NCBI GenBank assembly: GCA_050084515.1
Contig: CM114274.1
Location: forward strand, 40,920,001 to 40,984,000
Direction of reading: 5' to 3'
From: Blasia pusilla
Lineage: Eukaryota > Marchantiophyta > Marchantiopsida > Blasiales
DNA length: 64,000 nucleotides
The position numbers and the translations under genes are program-made. Shown piece after piece: positions 36,759 through 48,210 of the stretch; position 1 is the first letter of the stretch, and each line of letters starts with the position of its first letter. The notes under the pieces were generated by a model. That model saw nothing but the letters and a program-made list of their open reading frames with translations, had not been told where the DNA came from and ran no database searches.

Positions 36759-37612
36759 GAGGAAGAAGACCGAGCCATAATGAATCTCTGCCCTTTCAGA
36801 CGCCCTGCATGATGGACTTTATGCGGCGCCATCGCCAGAGACTTGCTCGATCACCAGGACTCAATTGCGTCAAATGCCCACAACTCTTTAGACCATTTAA
36901 TTCACAGGTGATGAAAGTTCACATAGAAATCGTCGTCAGTGGTTCACTAGGGTGCACGGACTCATTGCCATCATTCTCTTGCCGTCATCGTCTGCAGAAT
37001 TCAAAGAGACAGGCTCCACGAAAAGGGCTTCTGCAGAGAAGTCCAGTACTGAGAAAAATGTCGAGGATCTCAATCACAGTGTCAACATTCGTCTCTGGTG
37101 GGTTTGTCCGGCTTGGGGCTTAAACATGAAAGCCGTCCGACAGCTTCTTCTCCATCGTCCGTCCCCCGATTAGCAATAGCATTCAATTCTTCTCTCTCTC
37201 TCTCTCCAAACTCTTCGGAGGCGATTCCTGAAGCACCTTTAGCTGAGGAAGAAGCTGACCCAAATGCTCCGTGGCCCGTTCTCGTCTCCAAATTCTCCCG
37301 AGCTCCAGAATGCTGCTCTCCGCAGCTGAAGAAGAGGAAGAAGAACGGTCTCGCGCAGCTGAACTCGTCACCATCATCAGCGGCAGCGGCTGCAACGATA
37401 AGCTGAAAGCCTGGATTCAGCCGCAGCAGGATCACGTTCGTCTTGGGAGATTTGTACTGATCTCATCTCCATCCTCCTTCCACTCCCTCACTCCACAGAA
37501 AGAATCTCCCTCCACCCCTATAACGCTCCCTCCCTCCACCGAAACGCTCTATTTCTCTCTCTCTCTGTTCCACGAGTGCACAATCCAATCAGCGAGAGCG
37601 ATTCAGACAGAA

Positions 37613-37648
<36 letters not shown>

Positions 37649-38520
37649 AGTCAGAGGGAGATTCACAAAGAAATCGCAAAGAGAGAGAAATTTGTCGTGG
37701 AGTCAAGGGAGAAGGGATCTCCAAGAAACTCCCCCGCTCGCTCGCTCCCTCCCAGTTTTGAATTGGACCCTGCTGCGACAGAAACCAAATGGCGAAAAGC
37801 GTGCTCAATTATTTGGGTGCCTCAATGACTCGCCAGGAACAGCAGCGGGAGCCGGACGAGGAAGAGGAGGAGGAGGCGGAAGCCGCGGAACAGATGATCA
37901 TTTGCTCATTATACCTTCGCTCGCAGTGTATCGTCCGTCTGTCTGTCTGTGTCTGTCCCAAGATCCTGGAGCTTCTGTGTCTGATTTCTTATCTTCCCCT
38001 TGCACTTTATTTCACTTAATTAATCTCTCTAATTAATCTCTCTGCATTTCGTTTCGCTGCACTCCCGCTAATTTCATTTCATTTCATTTCACTTCACTGC
38101 GTCTCTCTTCGCTTCGCTGCCCCCTCCTGCCCCACTGCCCCAGGGTGGCCGGAAGGGGTGGCAGAAACCTGCCCAGACGGGGCACACGTGGGAAAAAAGC
38201 GCTCGGGCAGGGGCTAAATGGAGGTTAACTAACGCGAAATCGATGTTTGCGCGTGATTCCTGTTAAATGGCTTTTTTTTTTTTTTCCTAAGTCGTTGTTT
38301 GTTGGACTGATTAGCATTAAATGCTTTTCTTTTCTCTAAACCGTTATGTTTGCCGGATTGATTTGTAGAATGGTCGTTAAAAAGCGTCTAATTTATTCTT
38401 CAACCCTTTTCACAATAGCCACTATTAAGTATCCGTAAGGTCCCCGCGGTGCACTGATCCTCATCCCCGTGTTTGGATGTGATCCCGATTAACGAGTTAT
38501 GGACCCAATTTAAAGAGGAA
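36759..38520. other. Upstream region of GT61 gene with candidate divergent transcript
   Basis: This holds the GT61 promoter side (minus) and sequence that looks like a plus-strand 5' UTR: CT-rich, then a GA run, then ATG 37789. The frame 37789-38019 (76 codons, MAKSVLNYLGASMTRQEQQ then an acidic run) has no domain I know. It could be a first exon whose continuation is lost, since a Gypsy element begins at 38793. Confidence in any gene here is low. Confidence 0.35.
37614..37647. repeat. GA microsatellite
   Basis: An uninterrupted run of GA dinucleotides of about 17 units, in the presumed 5' UTR-like region of a plus-strand transcript. GA/CT runs of this type are common near plant transcription starts. 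Confidence 0.9.
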
Positions 38521-38792
38521 AGAGGTCTCAATTAAGAGTGGGTGATGGAAAATTCATTCCATTTTGTTTTCCAGAGTACTCAAGAGAGTTGAGTATATGA
38601 AGGTTGTAACAACTCCTCTGCAAAGAAAAGGGGCCATCTAGCTCACCAATAACATAGACAATATGAGCAATATCTAGAGACACGTGATTACCACTAAGTG
38701 GGCCTCTAGCGTTGGTGTCTCCCATAGCATGAGCCTGTTACAAAAGCCCATTGGTTTGGGCACGTTGCAAAGATATGAAAATCCGTTGACTA
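38520..38792. other. Unassigned flank of Gypsy copy 2
   Basis: No gene recognised. It abuts the LTR start at 38793. Confidence 0.4.
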
Positions 38793-39308
38793 TGTCACGT
38801 CTTTTAGGATAGATCAACAAGATCTAGTAAAGAGCCTTTGCGGGTAGTGGAAAACAGCCTCAGGAGGTCGGGGATGACACGTTGAGGCCACGGGTAACCT
38901 GAGACAGTAGGTTTCCCTTTCGTTTCGGCTCATTTAGTGTTGTAAAGAGAAAGTTACTATTTTTGGTAAGTTTCCATAATATGTATAGTTGAATTTCTAC
39001 TTGGGGAAGTGACCCTTGATCCGCTACATGAGGTCAAGAGTCAAGGAGGTGACTTGCGAGCATGGGTTACCGTGGAGAGAGTTTGGGAGAGGGCAGGGAG
39101 TATACCTCCAAGAGAGAAAGTTTGAGAACTCATTCTCTCTTTCTTGAACCTCTTGGCATGAGATGGCGAAGCAATGGTCCTTCTTGTCTTCTATGTGTAA
39201 CCCAAACCTCTCATCAACAGAGTGGGTTTGGTTTAACATGAGAGAAAGAGAGAGTTGTGTGCACCATGGAGAAATTGTGTGAGAGATCTATTTGATTTAT
39301 AAAGAGAA
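38793..39308 (+). repeat. Gypsy LTR (5', copy 2), lacking its 3' tail
   Basis: It begins TGTCACGTCTTTTAGGATAG, identical for 20 bases to the start of the LTR ending at 57445 (minus). It stays alignable through GGTAAGT, CAAGGAGGTGACTTG, TCATTCTCTCTTTCTTGAAC and GAGTGGGTTTGGTTT. The 128-bp tail seen in the LTR at 47443-48080 is absent; the sequence passes straight into protease-like DNA. Confidence 0.8.
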
Positions 39309-39800
39309 GTTGCGATTGCTAAGATGGTGGAAATGCCCGCTAGACCTCTGATAGAGCATGTCATGGTTTCCCCAAGAGTTTTTTTGTTATATAACCGAGG
39401 AGAGGTATTCCATTTGGTTAGTCCAAGAGATAGAGTGTTTTGTCCGCAACGCGTCTTGTTGGATTCAAAAGTACAATCCTTGATGTTGGGGAAGGTGACA
39501 CTTACAAGGTTGGGACTGACGAGGGCCGATGCGGAGCATTTTCCATTCACGATACATACATCTTTGGATGGAGCAACCAAGTACAACGCAATTTATTACC
39601 CAATATGAGGTTGTGGTGAGGATTTACCCAAGACATCCATCAGATGAGTCCGTGGTAAGAGCCAAGGCGATAGTTAGTGACTGATGCCGAATCCTATGAC
39701 GTCTTGGTTGGAGGAGGAGTGTTATACCTGATAGGGTTTTCCCTAGATTACAGGGAGGAGTCAGCGTCTTAAAAACCATGACGGCAGTCAGGTGATGAGC
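39309..39800 (+). pseudogene. Gypsy aspartic-protease region relic (copy 2)
   Basis: Plus frame 39324-39605 gives MVEMPARPLIEHVMVSP, then VLLDSKVQSLMLGK and LTRADAEHFPF. It aligns with the main copy (ADMPARPAIEHAMASP; ILLDSGAKPLMLGK). The catalytic D-S-G is changed to D-S-K, and the frame breaks after about 39605. Continuing homology runs through REELVVRI-like and YREESAS-like parts to about 39790. Confidence 0.75.
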
Positions 39801-39899
39801 GACTTAGCTCGTTATTCATTCGATTCACTGGCGGAGTGATCGAGTGACGACCAGAAGAGATAGCGACATGAGCAGCATTCAACAACGCCATCACTTGGC

Positions 39900-40150
39900 C
39901 TAGTGATTTAATTGAGAGGCATTTCCATACAGGGCACACACGCGCACTTGACACTTCTACAGAGAGGAGTGTTATGGTAGCCGCATCATTTCGTGGATGA
40001 GAGGTGTCGTTGTGGGGCTCGAGTGAGAAGCTTCAACGCTTGGCCGATGAGCATGTGCATACAATATGGAGCGAGACGTTTGCACCAGAGCATGATAGGT
40101 CGGAGGAACCCAAGATATCTGGATATTGTGTGGCGCATCCTTGAGGAGGG
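39900..40150 (+). pseudogene. Protease-methyltransferase linker relic (copy 2)
   Basis: Shifting frames read MVAASFRG.EVSLWGSSEKL, then QRLADEH...WSETFAPEHD. They parallel the main copy (MVAASFRGGELPLWGSTEEL, RRLADEHMQIAWSEAFAPE). This linker is kept in both copies, so it is part of the family; no domain name applies. Confidence 0.65.
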
Positions 40151-40795
40151 TATTTGGGTATTGGATCTCTTTGGAGGGATCAGCATTGGGTTGGCTGCTA
40201 TTTTGCAAACAAAAGTGCATGTGCAATAGTCCTTGTATGTTAAGGTTGATGAGGTTGCCAAGCGTGTTTCATTACGATGTATGGCGCAATTACGTCTCCA
40301 CTTTCCTGAATTTTTGTCTACCTACGTTATACAGGGATACTAGGGCTCCCTATCGAGGGACATTTTGTTGTTGGGACCCCAAGACTTGGAGCGAGTAGGA
40401 ACCCTTGATTTGGTCATTGTTGGTTGGCCATGTCATGGCCAATTGAGAGCTGGACGAGGTAGCGGGTTAGCTTACACTCGGTCCAAGTTGTTTGGGGAGA
40501 TAATGAGGATCTTACGACACTTGCAGAAACATCGATTCCGTTCTCCAACGTACATGCTAGAGAATATGCTGATCTTAGGTGACTTGAAGTCACGGATGGT
40601 GACAAGTGCACATTGGGTGCGAGTTTGGATCGGCCGATCAGTGTTGTTGGATCCGAAGAGTGTAGGTTCTCGAGCACATTGCTCGCGACTATGGTGGACC
40701 AACTTGGTGCCACATTAGGTGTTGCGGAGGGCTTATGCGAGAATGGAGTGCCCCTCCCATTTGTTGGTGGATCCTATTTTGGAGCAGAGTAAGTA
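40150..40795 (+). pseudogene. C5-cytosine methyltransferase domain relic (copy 2)
   Basis: One plus frame, interrupted by TAG at 40227 and 40341, carries motif I VLDLFGGISIGLAAIL (40158 on) and the Pro-Cys motif IV VIVGWPCHGQ (about 40416-40445). The catalytic Cys of the PC pair is kept. It also carries motif VI LENM (changed from LENV; about 40557) and a motif VIII-like SRAHCSRLWW (about 40667). Motifs IX and X lie beyond the truncation. It is the same domain as at 51745-52710. A dead copy. Confidence 0.85.
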
Positions 40796-41290
40796 GGGCT
40801 TCCTTTGACGGTAAAATTTTCCATCCCCGTTGTTGTAGCTTTAGATAGGTCAATGTTCCTAAGCATATCAATTCTCACGGTCAGTATTTTATTGCATCGA
40901 ATTTTGATTAAAAAAATGATTTTATTTCTAGGTAGGTCAACTTAAGCTATACATGTTAGAGGTTGTTCCATTGCGACCACCTACCATGATATCTAAGACT
41001 CTTATCAATGTTTTCATGTATTGAAGGTACATTTAGCGACACCAAGCGTGTACAAAGTAAGTCACTGCCCATCGTACATTAACTTGATAAATTTTCTCTT
41101 TCAATTCATCTGCTATTTGCCATCTAAGCTATTATCTTGCCATTTTTTTGGAGTGATTAATTCACATCATCATAGCATAAGCAGACATTTAGCTTGATAC
41201 ATGCAAATATAACTAGAATCAAGGTGCAATAGAGGATCAGCAAGGCGATTACTTACGACAAATCTACCTCATGGTAGAACAAGATTAACC
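40795..41290. other. Unassigned interval
   Basis: AT-rich, without recognisable coding or RNA features, between the Gypsy truncation point and the Helitron relic. Confidence 0.4.
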
Positions 41291-43129
41291 TCCATACGTG
41301 ACCATGTGCGCCTCAAGTTTGCCTTTCTCAGAAGAAAGAGTTGCAAACTGCAATATACAGATTGGCCTTGTGCTAATTCTTTTTTGAAGAAATGGAAGGC
41401 CATACTTTTATCTTCAGTAAAATGCATGCAACACTGCAAATATTGTGGCACCATGCTATACCTTAGTCCTCGTTCAAGAATGGTTGTTGTTGAGAGTCCA
41501 TCAAAGCCACCATATGCATTGTGCAATGATTTATCCTAATGTTGATGGTTTCTCAAACCTTTCAATGAGGATGGAGAAATGGTACAAGGAAATCAAGAAG
41601 CTCATCTTCCATCCACAGATTGGATTAATATATCACTAAGACGGGAGTTACTTGATAGTGCCCTCCATGAAGTTATCGAGAATATATACATGATCGGGCA
41701 AACTACTTATATAATTCCAGAAGTTGAGTTACCCACCACTCTTCCATCTCGAGGATGAAGTAAGGTGAAGAGTAGATCCCGTATCTTCTACCTTTAATGG
41801 AGTTGTGTTATATCTACAAAATGCCACTATACCAAATGCTTCTAGAATTCCTTTCTTGTCTGTTGTTGATAGGGTTGTAAGATCAAATACATTACTAAAA
41901 TTTGCAAGAAGACCAAATTTCCAAGAAAGTGAGATTAGGAAGTTGCGATTACAGAGGACTTTGAATCATATCATCGATCGTCATACATTGGGTTTTATGA
42001 CACAGATATGCCCATTATGTCATGCTTTGCATTGGAAATGTGAAATGGTCAAAGGTACAAAGTTTAGTGACTCACCATATGGTATGTGTTGTGGCCATGG
42101 GGGAATACATTTACCCCTCTTGAAATCATCTCCTAAATTCCTGAAATCCTTGATTTCAGGGGTTGGTCCTAGAAGTCTTTATTTTCTTACACATGCTAGA
42201 GCTTACAATTTAATTTGCACTTCAACTTGCATCTACTAGAGTGCATGTAAATGGACAAATCGGTGGCAGTGGACACTTTAGGATCCAAGGCGAGATCTAT
42301 CATTCTATTGGACCCTTACATCTTGATATAGGGGGTCATCTCCAATTTGCACTACTCTACATCTATGATACTGCAAATGGATTGGAGAATCATGGAAGAG
42401 TTATGTCTAGATCATCTCATCTTAATATAGATATTTTGAGAGGGCTGCAAGACATGTTATATGAATGCAATCCATATGTGAAGATCTTTTCTCATATGAT
42501 ATCAGAAGAAACTGACCTTAATATGCGGATCACCCTCAGGACAAGTAAGAGAGGTCTTGATGCTAAGCGTTATAACTTACCAACTGCTTCTGAGGTTGCG
42601 GCTATTTTTCTAGGTGATGGTAGTGAACATGTTGACCATCGTGATATAATTGTATGACTATATGGAGGAGAAGTGAAGCGTACATTAGACCTCAATGAAG
42701 CATATATTCCACTATCTTTTGTTCTACTATTTATCTATGATGAAGTAGGTTGGTATCCTGGAGGATTGAAGGCCACAAAGAGTCCCAACGATTGGGCCAG
42801 ATTATTCATGAGGAGGGACATGAGGAACCTTCAGAAGATTGGATGGACGATGAAAGAGTTGATAGTGATATTATTGAGGAAAGGAAAACAAATAGTGTTA
42901 CGGCCTTGTAATTGCATGTTTTCGACTTCAAATGCGGATTGAAGGCGAAGATGATAATCGCTTATTGTGGTTTGGTCGCCATACTCAAGAATATATGGTT
43001 GATCTCTATGCCACTGTAGAGATGCAACGAGTATCATGGGTGCGCTACGGGACAAGATTGGAAATTCGTACATTTATGTGGTATTGCATTGATGTTGAAA
43101 TTACTATAGAGAAGGATCTTGAAGATTGA
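41290..43129 (+). pseudogene. Helitron Rep-like protein N-terminal relic
   Basis: Three adjoining plus frames keep landmarks of large plant Helitron proteins. A Cys-rich segment CPLCHALHWKCE lies near 42010-42045. Then come CCGHGGIHLPLL, a FRIQGEIYHSIGPL segment near 42282-42325, LLYIYDT, NPYVKIF, AKRYNLPTASEVAAIFLGDG (about 42565-42625), DYAPLS-like IPLSFVLLFIYDEVGWYPGG (about 42705-42760), and RLLWFGRHTQEYMVDLYATV, which opens the Helitron-like N domain (about 42957-43020). It ends before the HUH nuclease core. Frameshifts and stops show it is dead. Together with the helicase relic at 25.3-27.2 kb it represents the two ends of a Helitron-type protein, from separate insertions. Confidence 0.75.
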
Positions 43130-44610
43130 GTTTTTATTCCACATATTCCATTCATTGCATCATATTCCGATTTGCCATTTGATTTACGTAAGTTTCAATT
43201 CTTTATTAAGTCGACTTTTATTAAGATCATTAATAAGTCTCAAGATCAAACTTTGCAAAAGGTTGAGATTTACTCACATACTATGTATTTTTTCATAATT
43301 AATTATATATAACATTAACTAAAATAGGAAATAGAAATTCCATATCATTAAATAAAGAAAATGACTAACATAAAATATAACATATAAACAAATATGGAGA
43401 TTTAAGTACCTTCCCTCTATGCATCTTACATGTCATGTTAGGGGTGAGTGAGTTTAGCTTGCCGGTTCTTTTTTGTTTTTTTCTTTCCCTTTGCCCAATG
43501 ATTCACCCTTTACTCACGTCTCTTTTATTCACGTCGTGTGTTTCTCCTTCAATTCACGTCGACTGTTTCCGTCTGCGGAGCACTAGTGTCTTCCAATAAA
43601 AGCATCATTCGCGGGCAGTTTTACCCCGGAGAATTCAAAACCAAACGGGAAACCCAACCCCGACATCCCCGGGAAATGCGCCACAATCGGAGGGGACGAA
43701 TCCAAGGGAACGGTAAAAGGTTCCGTTCTCTTTATTCAGTAATCATGTCTTCCTTGTTTCTACTTTCTTTGAGATAAGCGTGCGGTAGATGATAGTGCAG
43801 CGGCTGATCCGCAGATGTCGTGCACTCGTCTCTGGATGGAAGCAAGAGCGTCGTAGCTCGTTTGATGGCGTCTATGGTCGATCGCTTTGGAGGTTTGTAC
43901 CGTGAGACTTGGACTCTGGGGAATAAAGACGGGCGATTGTAGCTGCTGCGAATTTGCAGGATCATCCGAGTGAACTCCCAGCCGTTCCTCAGTGATAGGG
44001 TCGACAGAGCGGTGCCTACAGCTCAGTAACGGCTGTACCGTTCCAACTCGTCACGCCAGAGTAAGAGTTTCGCTATGGCCGGCGCCACGATCCACACTGC
44101 GGGTTCAAGCGTCTTGAGGTGACCTCTTGGCTGCATCTTGGAGATCACTCTTAAGCTAGATCACTGCTCTGAAGCCGATTTCCAATGCCAGGTTTGCGAT
44201 CCTTGTAGCATTGGCTTTTGGCATTATAGTAAATGTGAAAAATTTAGGCAGTTCTTGTTTCTGTCACCTCCAGAATAGGGTGTCAGTGAGGTTTTCTGGA
44301 GGAGGGAGGTGTAGACGTATGGTCGCATTATAAACTATTTCAAATTTTGCATATCTTTCTAGATTCGGAATCATGATGACGTTCAAAGCGGGTGCCAGGC
44401 GCCAAGAATTATCCTGGCTTTCTCCATGTAGACATTTCCTGACTCCCTGAAGTGATCTTTTAAGATCTCTCAAATTCTGGAATGGAACAAGAGAATCACA
44501 GGATACGTCGGCTTCTCTCGACGTCATAGTAGAGGTGTGAGTGCTATCGAGTCCAGCATTCATCCGCGATCTTTATTAGTGTATATGTGTTAATTTGTTC
44601 GTGTGTATGT
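43130..44610. other. Intergenic and presumed upstream region of the dehydrogenase gene
   Basis: The first part is AT-rich. From about 43500 it becomes GC-richer, with unassigned short frames. A first exon for the dehydrogenase, carrying its start codon, should lie in this part or just before 44662, but I cannot point to it. Confidence 0.4.
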
Positions 44611-44661
44611 GATTTTTACTGAGCGTTCGAATCGCACGTCGTGGGGATGCCAATGTGAGCA

Positions 44662-45467
44662 GGTTATGCGGCAAGGTAGCTGTAGTCACAGGAGGAGCTA
44701 GCGGCATTGGAGAGGCGACGGTGAAAACTTTTGTAGCGCACGGCGCGAAGGTGATCGTGGCCGATGTTCAAGACCGATTGGGAGAGAAGCTGGTTCGAGA
44801 TCTCGGCGGTCCTGATGTCGCCCGATACGTGCACTGTGATGTGCGCGATGAAGACCAAATCGCCGCGGCAATCGACTCCAGCGTCACCTCTTTCGGTGGT
44901 CTGGACATTCTTCACAACAACGCCGGCTGCATCGGCCCCTTGGGGCCTCTGGTTCACACGCCGACCCCCGAGCTCGACGACCTATACGCCGTGGTGCTCC
45001 GCTCGGCGATCCTGGGCATCAAGCACGCCGCGCGAGTCATGATCGCTGCAAACAAAGGCGGAAATATCATCAACACCGCGAGTGTTGCATCCGTTATCGC
45101 AGGCAGAGGCCCCCACGCCTACACCGTCTTCAAGCACGGCCTGGTCGGCTTGACGAGCACCGCCGCGGGCGAACTGCGGCCCCACGAGATCCGAGTGAAC
45201 GCCATTTCACCGAGTGGAGTGCGCACTTCCTTTGTGAATGACCCCGCGATTGTTCGCCGTGTCACACTGAAGCAGGTCCTGCGCCACGCGGCATCCGCAC
45301 ACGTGACGGGCCTCACAGCTACCCTCACCACTCCCCAGCAAATTGCCAACGCCGCGCTCTTTCTCGCTAGCGACGAGGCTGCGTATATCAGCGGCCATAA
45401 CCTCGTGGTGGACGCGAGCGACTCCGTTTGCCAGATTAATGAATCCGTCGAGTTCTTATTCCGATAG
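44662..45467 (+). CDS. Short-chain dehydrogenase/reductase (plant SDR110C-like), main exon
   Basis: This is an NAD(P)-dependent alcohol dehydrogenase of the plant group that includes secoisolariciresinol, xanthoxin and momilactone dehydrogenases; the substrate is unknown. Counting from the GTG at 44655 as residue 1: TGGASGIG 12-19, the NAD-selecting Asp 37 (VIVAD), NNAG 88-91, Ser 143 or 146, and catalytic Tyr156-Lys160 (YTVFK); then NAISPSGVRT. There is no in-frame ATG after the upstream stop at 44610-44612, so a 5' exon is needed; TGAGCAG|GTTATG at 44661/44662 is a likely acceptor. The C-terminus ends at TAG 45465-45467. The catalytic tetrad Asn, normally in V-N-L-R-G, is replaced by Val 114 (AVVLRS). 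Length is otherwise normal (~270). No internal stop. Confidence 0.85.
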
Positions 45468-45469
45468 AT

Positions 45470-46880
45470 CTGCTCTGCTCTGCCCTGCCCAACTCTGCTC
45501 GAGGTTTCCCCAGACCCGCGGAGTCTTCTGATGAATCTAATTGATCAGCTTCTCGTCAGCCCCGCGATCGATTCGAACTCCATCTCTACCGCGGTACAGC
45601 TTCACTCTCTCTCTCTCTCTCTCTCTTTCTTTCTCTCTCTCTCGGCTACGACAGGCACTAAATGAGTACACTCTCTCTCTCTTCCGGCCCACAAAATCAT
45701 GCCACTGACACGTCCAGTTGCGGATTTGGTGCCTTGTAGCTCTTCGTTTCCATGTTGGAAATTCGGGTGTCGTACGATTTCTCACATTCCACCTCAGAAG
45801 AATTGAGTATCCCACGCAACGCAGCTCGGGCTTTTCAATTTGAAGGCTCTACCATGGAAGGGGCCAGGGAATTAGGGCTTTTCAATTGGAAGTTTCTACG
45901 ATGGAAGGGGGCAAATGTATATTATTACGGATTTAAGTCGGAACCGAAGTATGCCAAGCGCATTTGTTGGGGAGTTCACATGAAATACTACACATTTTCC
46001 ACAGTCCGAGGACGATGGAAAATACTCGTGTCGATAGGTTGCAAGTTCCCGTGAGTCGGTGCTGTTGTCAATTGTCAACAGCCTGCAAGTTGCCGGTGGA
46101 GAGAAGTCCGGTAGAGGTGTAGCAAAATTCATGTTTTGCCCGCAAACTAGTATCGGTATTTATGATAGCCTCGATCACCATGCACTCTCAATTCTCAGGG
46201 ATGAAAATTTCTTTTCAAGGGATATCAAAGAAGAAATTAAAATGACTTTCTCGTTTTAAATGTTTATTATGTCCATGTCTCTATGGGTTAACGTCCGTTC
46301 TATGAACATGACTTAGGGTATGCCAACAGAACGCATGGGTCGTATTATCCAGCAGAAATCAATAGTAGAGAATCTCCCATTACCTTCCATGAGAAGCTAT
46401 TTATTGAGGGAGAAGATAAATTTTTAATGGGTTTAATAAGCTTGTCATTTAGTGACATATTTGCTTTGCGGATATCTATAGACGTAATATCTATACAAGA
46501 GGTATTCTATTAAGATTACTAGTTTGGAGGGAATTCTTCTATCAGGTATTAGAGAGATTCAAAATTTCATTTCCTTTCATGTGTCCATTATCTTTCCCAT
46601 CCAAGTTTGATCCCACGGATAGTTAAGAGATGAAAGAAACATGGAAGGGATAAGTGGAGTTATAATCTCTCTATGGATGGAAATGGTGATATGATGATTT
46701 GCATTGAACAAGTCTTCAAATATATTATGATTTAAATCCTTCATAACGAAATTGTAACCATTAAGCATGGAGAAAACAAGCAAGAACCAGTTTGCCAAAT
46801 GCGAAGCCTTAAATTGTCATATATGTTGTACTCATCATCAATTAATGTCTATTGCAATCTTATAGACGTAGATCTTGTCC
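45470..46880. other. Downstream flank, unassigned
   Basis: A CT-rich microsatellite lies at 45603-45643. Otherwise there are only short frames without domains. The 3' UTR of the dehydrogenase gene is expected at its start. Confidence 0.4.
45603..45643. repeat. CT microsatellite
   Basis: A near-pure run of CT with a few TTTC interruptions. It lies about 140 bp after the dehydrogenase stop. Confidence 0.9.
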
Positions 46881-46884
46881 CCTT

Positions 46885-47065
46885 GTTGGTTAGTGTTTGA
46901 GACAAAAATGCATGTAGTATGTTGGAGAGTCAGAAAGTTGGGGGAGAATCTCTTGTAGTCCCCTTGTTGGTAAGGTCGAGATAAGAATATGTGTAGTATG
47001 TTAAGAGAGTTAAAAGTAGAGATAATCTCATACAGTGTGAATGCTTACCACATAAAGTTGTTACA
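46885..47065 (-). repeat. R1-related repeat with two-copy tandem
   Basis: CCCCTTGTTGGT... repeats after about 80 bp (46879 and 46961). It is followed by ATCTCATACAGTGTGAATGC, which matches the CTCATATAGTGTGAGTGTT block of R1 copies at 17450 and 31928. Weaker than the other R1 copies. Confidence 0.45.
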
Positions 47066-47442
47066 TCTCAGTGAATGATAAATAAAGTCGTGTCATGAGG
47101 ATGGCATAGAGGTTCAATAAGTTGTTTAGGTATAACTTTGTCATGATGTGTCGGATGAGATAGATGAGAAGTTTGATGTGTCAGGAGTATTGTTTTTAAT
47201 GATTCTTCTTTTTTGTTTGATTTCATCGGGTGATGTGTTGATTGGGTTAAGATCACTCGATAACTTATGCACGCACATTATTGTAGGGATGACTATCTGT
47301 GAGGGAAGAGCTTTTTGGCTCTTCTTGAAAGAGGGAGAGATGGGTTTCTCATGTTGGGCTTTTAGAGCTTCTCTTTTGCTTGTGTGGGTAAAAACTAGGA
47401 TATTAGCATATGTATTAATGGAGGAGGAATGTGATTTGATAT

Positions 47443-48080
47443 TGTCGTGCGCATACACATCGTTACACAACATATATCGTTTTTATCGAACTCACACACA
47501 AACACGCACGATCTCATGCTAACTCATGGCATCCAAACGATGAGACAAGAAGTACTAAAATATCTCCAATAAAATAAGATTCAATCTCTTTATATCATCT
47601 CACACCATAGCTCTCAAAGGTGTGCACTCTCTCTCATGTCAAACCAAACCCTCTCTCCTAATGAGAGGCTTGGATTACACTCATAAGTCAAGGGACCATA
47701 GCTCCGTCGCCTCATGTCAAGAGGTTCAACAAAGAGAGAATGAGCTCTCAAGCTCTCTCTCTTTGAGGTATATCCCTCCCCTCTCTCAAGCTCGCTCCAT
47801 GGTACCTATTCTCCCAAGTCACCTCCTTGGCTCTTGATCGGATGTAGGAGGTCAAGGGTCACTTACCAAAAATATAAAATTTATCATATACTCAAAATGA
47901 TAGTTACCTAAAATAGTAAGTTCCTTTATATGGCTCCAAATGAGGCGAAACGAAGGGAAAACATGCTCTCTCAGGTTTCCCGGGGCCTCAGCAAGTCATC
48001 CCCTACCTGTTGAGCCTCTCCTCCACTACTCATAAAGTCCCTCTACTACATCTCAACGATCTATCCTAAAAAACGCGACA
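47443..48080 (-). repeat. Gypsy 3' LTR (638 bp)
   Basis: Ends are TG...CA on either strand (plus TGTCGTGCG...ACGCGACA, short inverted repeats). The part 47571-48080 aligns with the 5' LTR at 56940-57445 and with 38793-39308. The part 47443-47570 is a tail lacking in those two. Confidence 0.8.
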
Positions 48081-48082
48081 GT

Positions 48083-48210
48083 TGTCGTGCGTATACATAT
48101 CGCTACACAACATACATTGCTGTTATTGAACACACACATAAACACGTACGATCCCATGCTAACTCATGGCATCCAAAAAACGAGACAAGAAGTAATAAAA
48201 TATCTCCAAT
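48083..48210 (-). repeat. Extra 128-bp copy of the LTR tail next to the purine tract
   Basis: This repeats 47443-47570 almost base for base (TGTCGTGCG...TATCTCCAAT), separated from the full LTR by 2 bp. It follows the purine tract directly on the minus strand. An equivalent arrangement is seen in copy 3 near 61100-61225. Confidence 0.8.

Larger units (their letters stand above)
38793..40795 (+). mobile_element. Truncated Ty3/Gypsy element with methyltransferase (copy 2)
   Basis: It runs from a 5' LTR (38793 to about 39308), directly into the protease region, then a linker and the methyltransferase domain. Homology to the main copy stops near 40795, after VLRRAYARMECPSHLLVD. Gag, the last part of the methyltransferase, reverse transcriptase, RNase H, integrase and 3' LTR are missing. 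Orientation is opposite to the main copy at 47.4-57.4 kb. The protein parts are clearly the same family but well diverged, so this is a separate, older insertion. Confidence 0.85.

Noticed and set aside
44622-44640. B-box-like GTTCGAATCGC before the dehydrogenase exon
   Set aside because: No tRNA cloverleaf forms around it.
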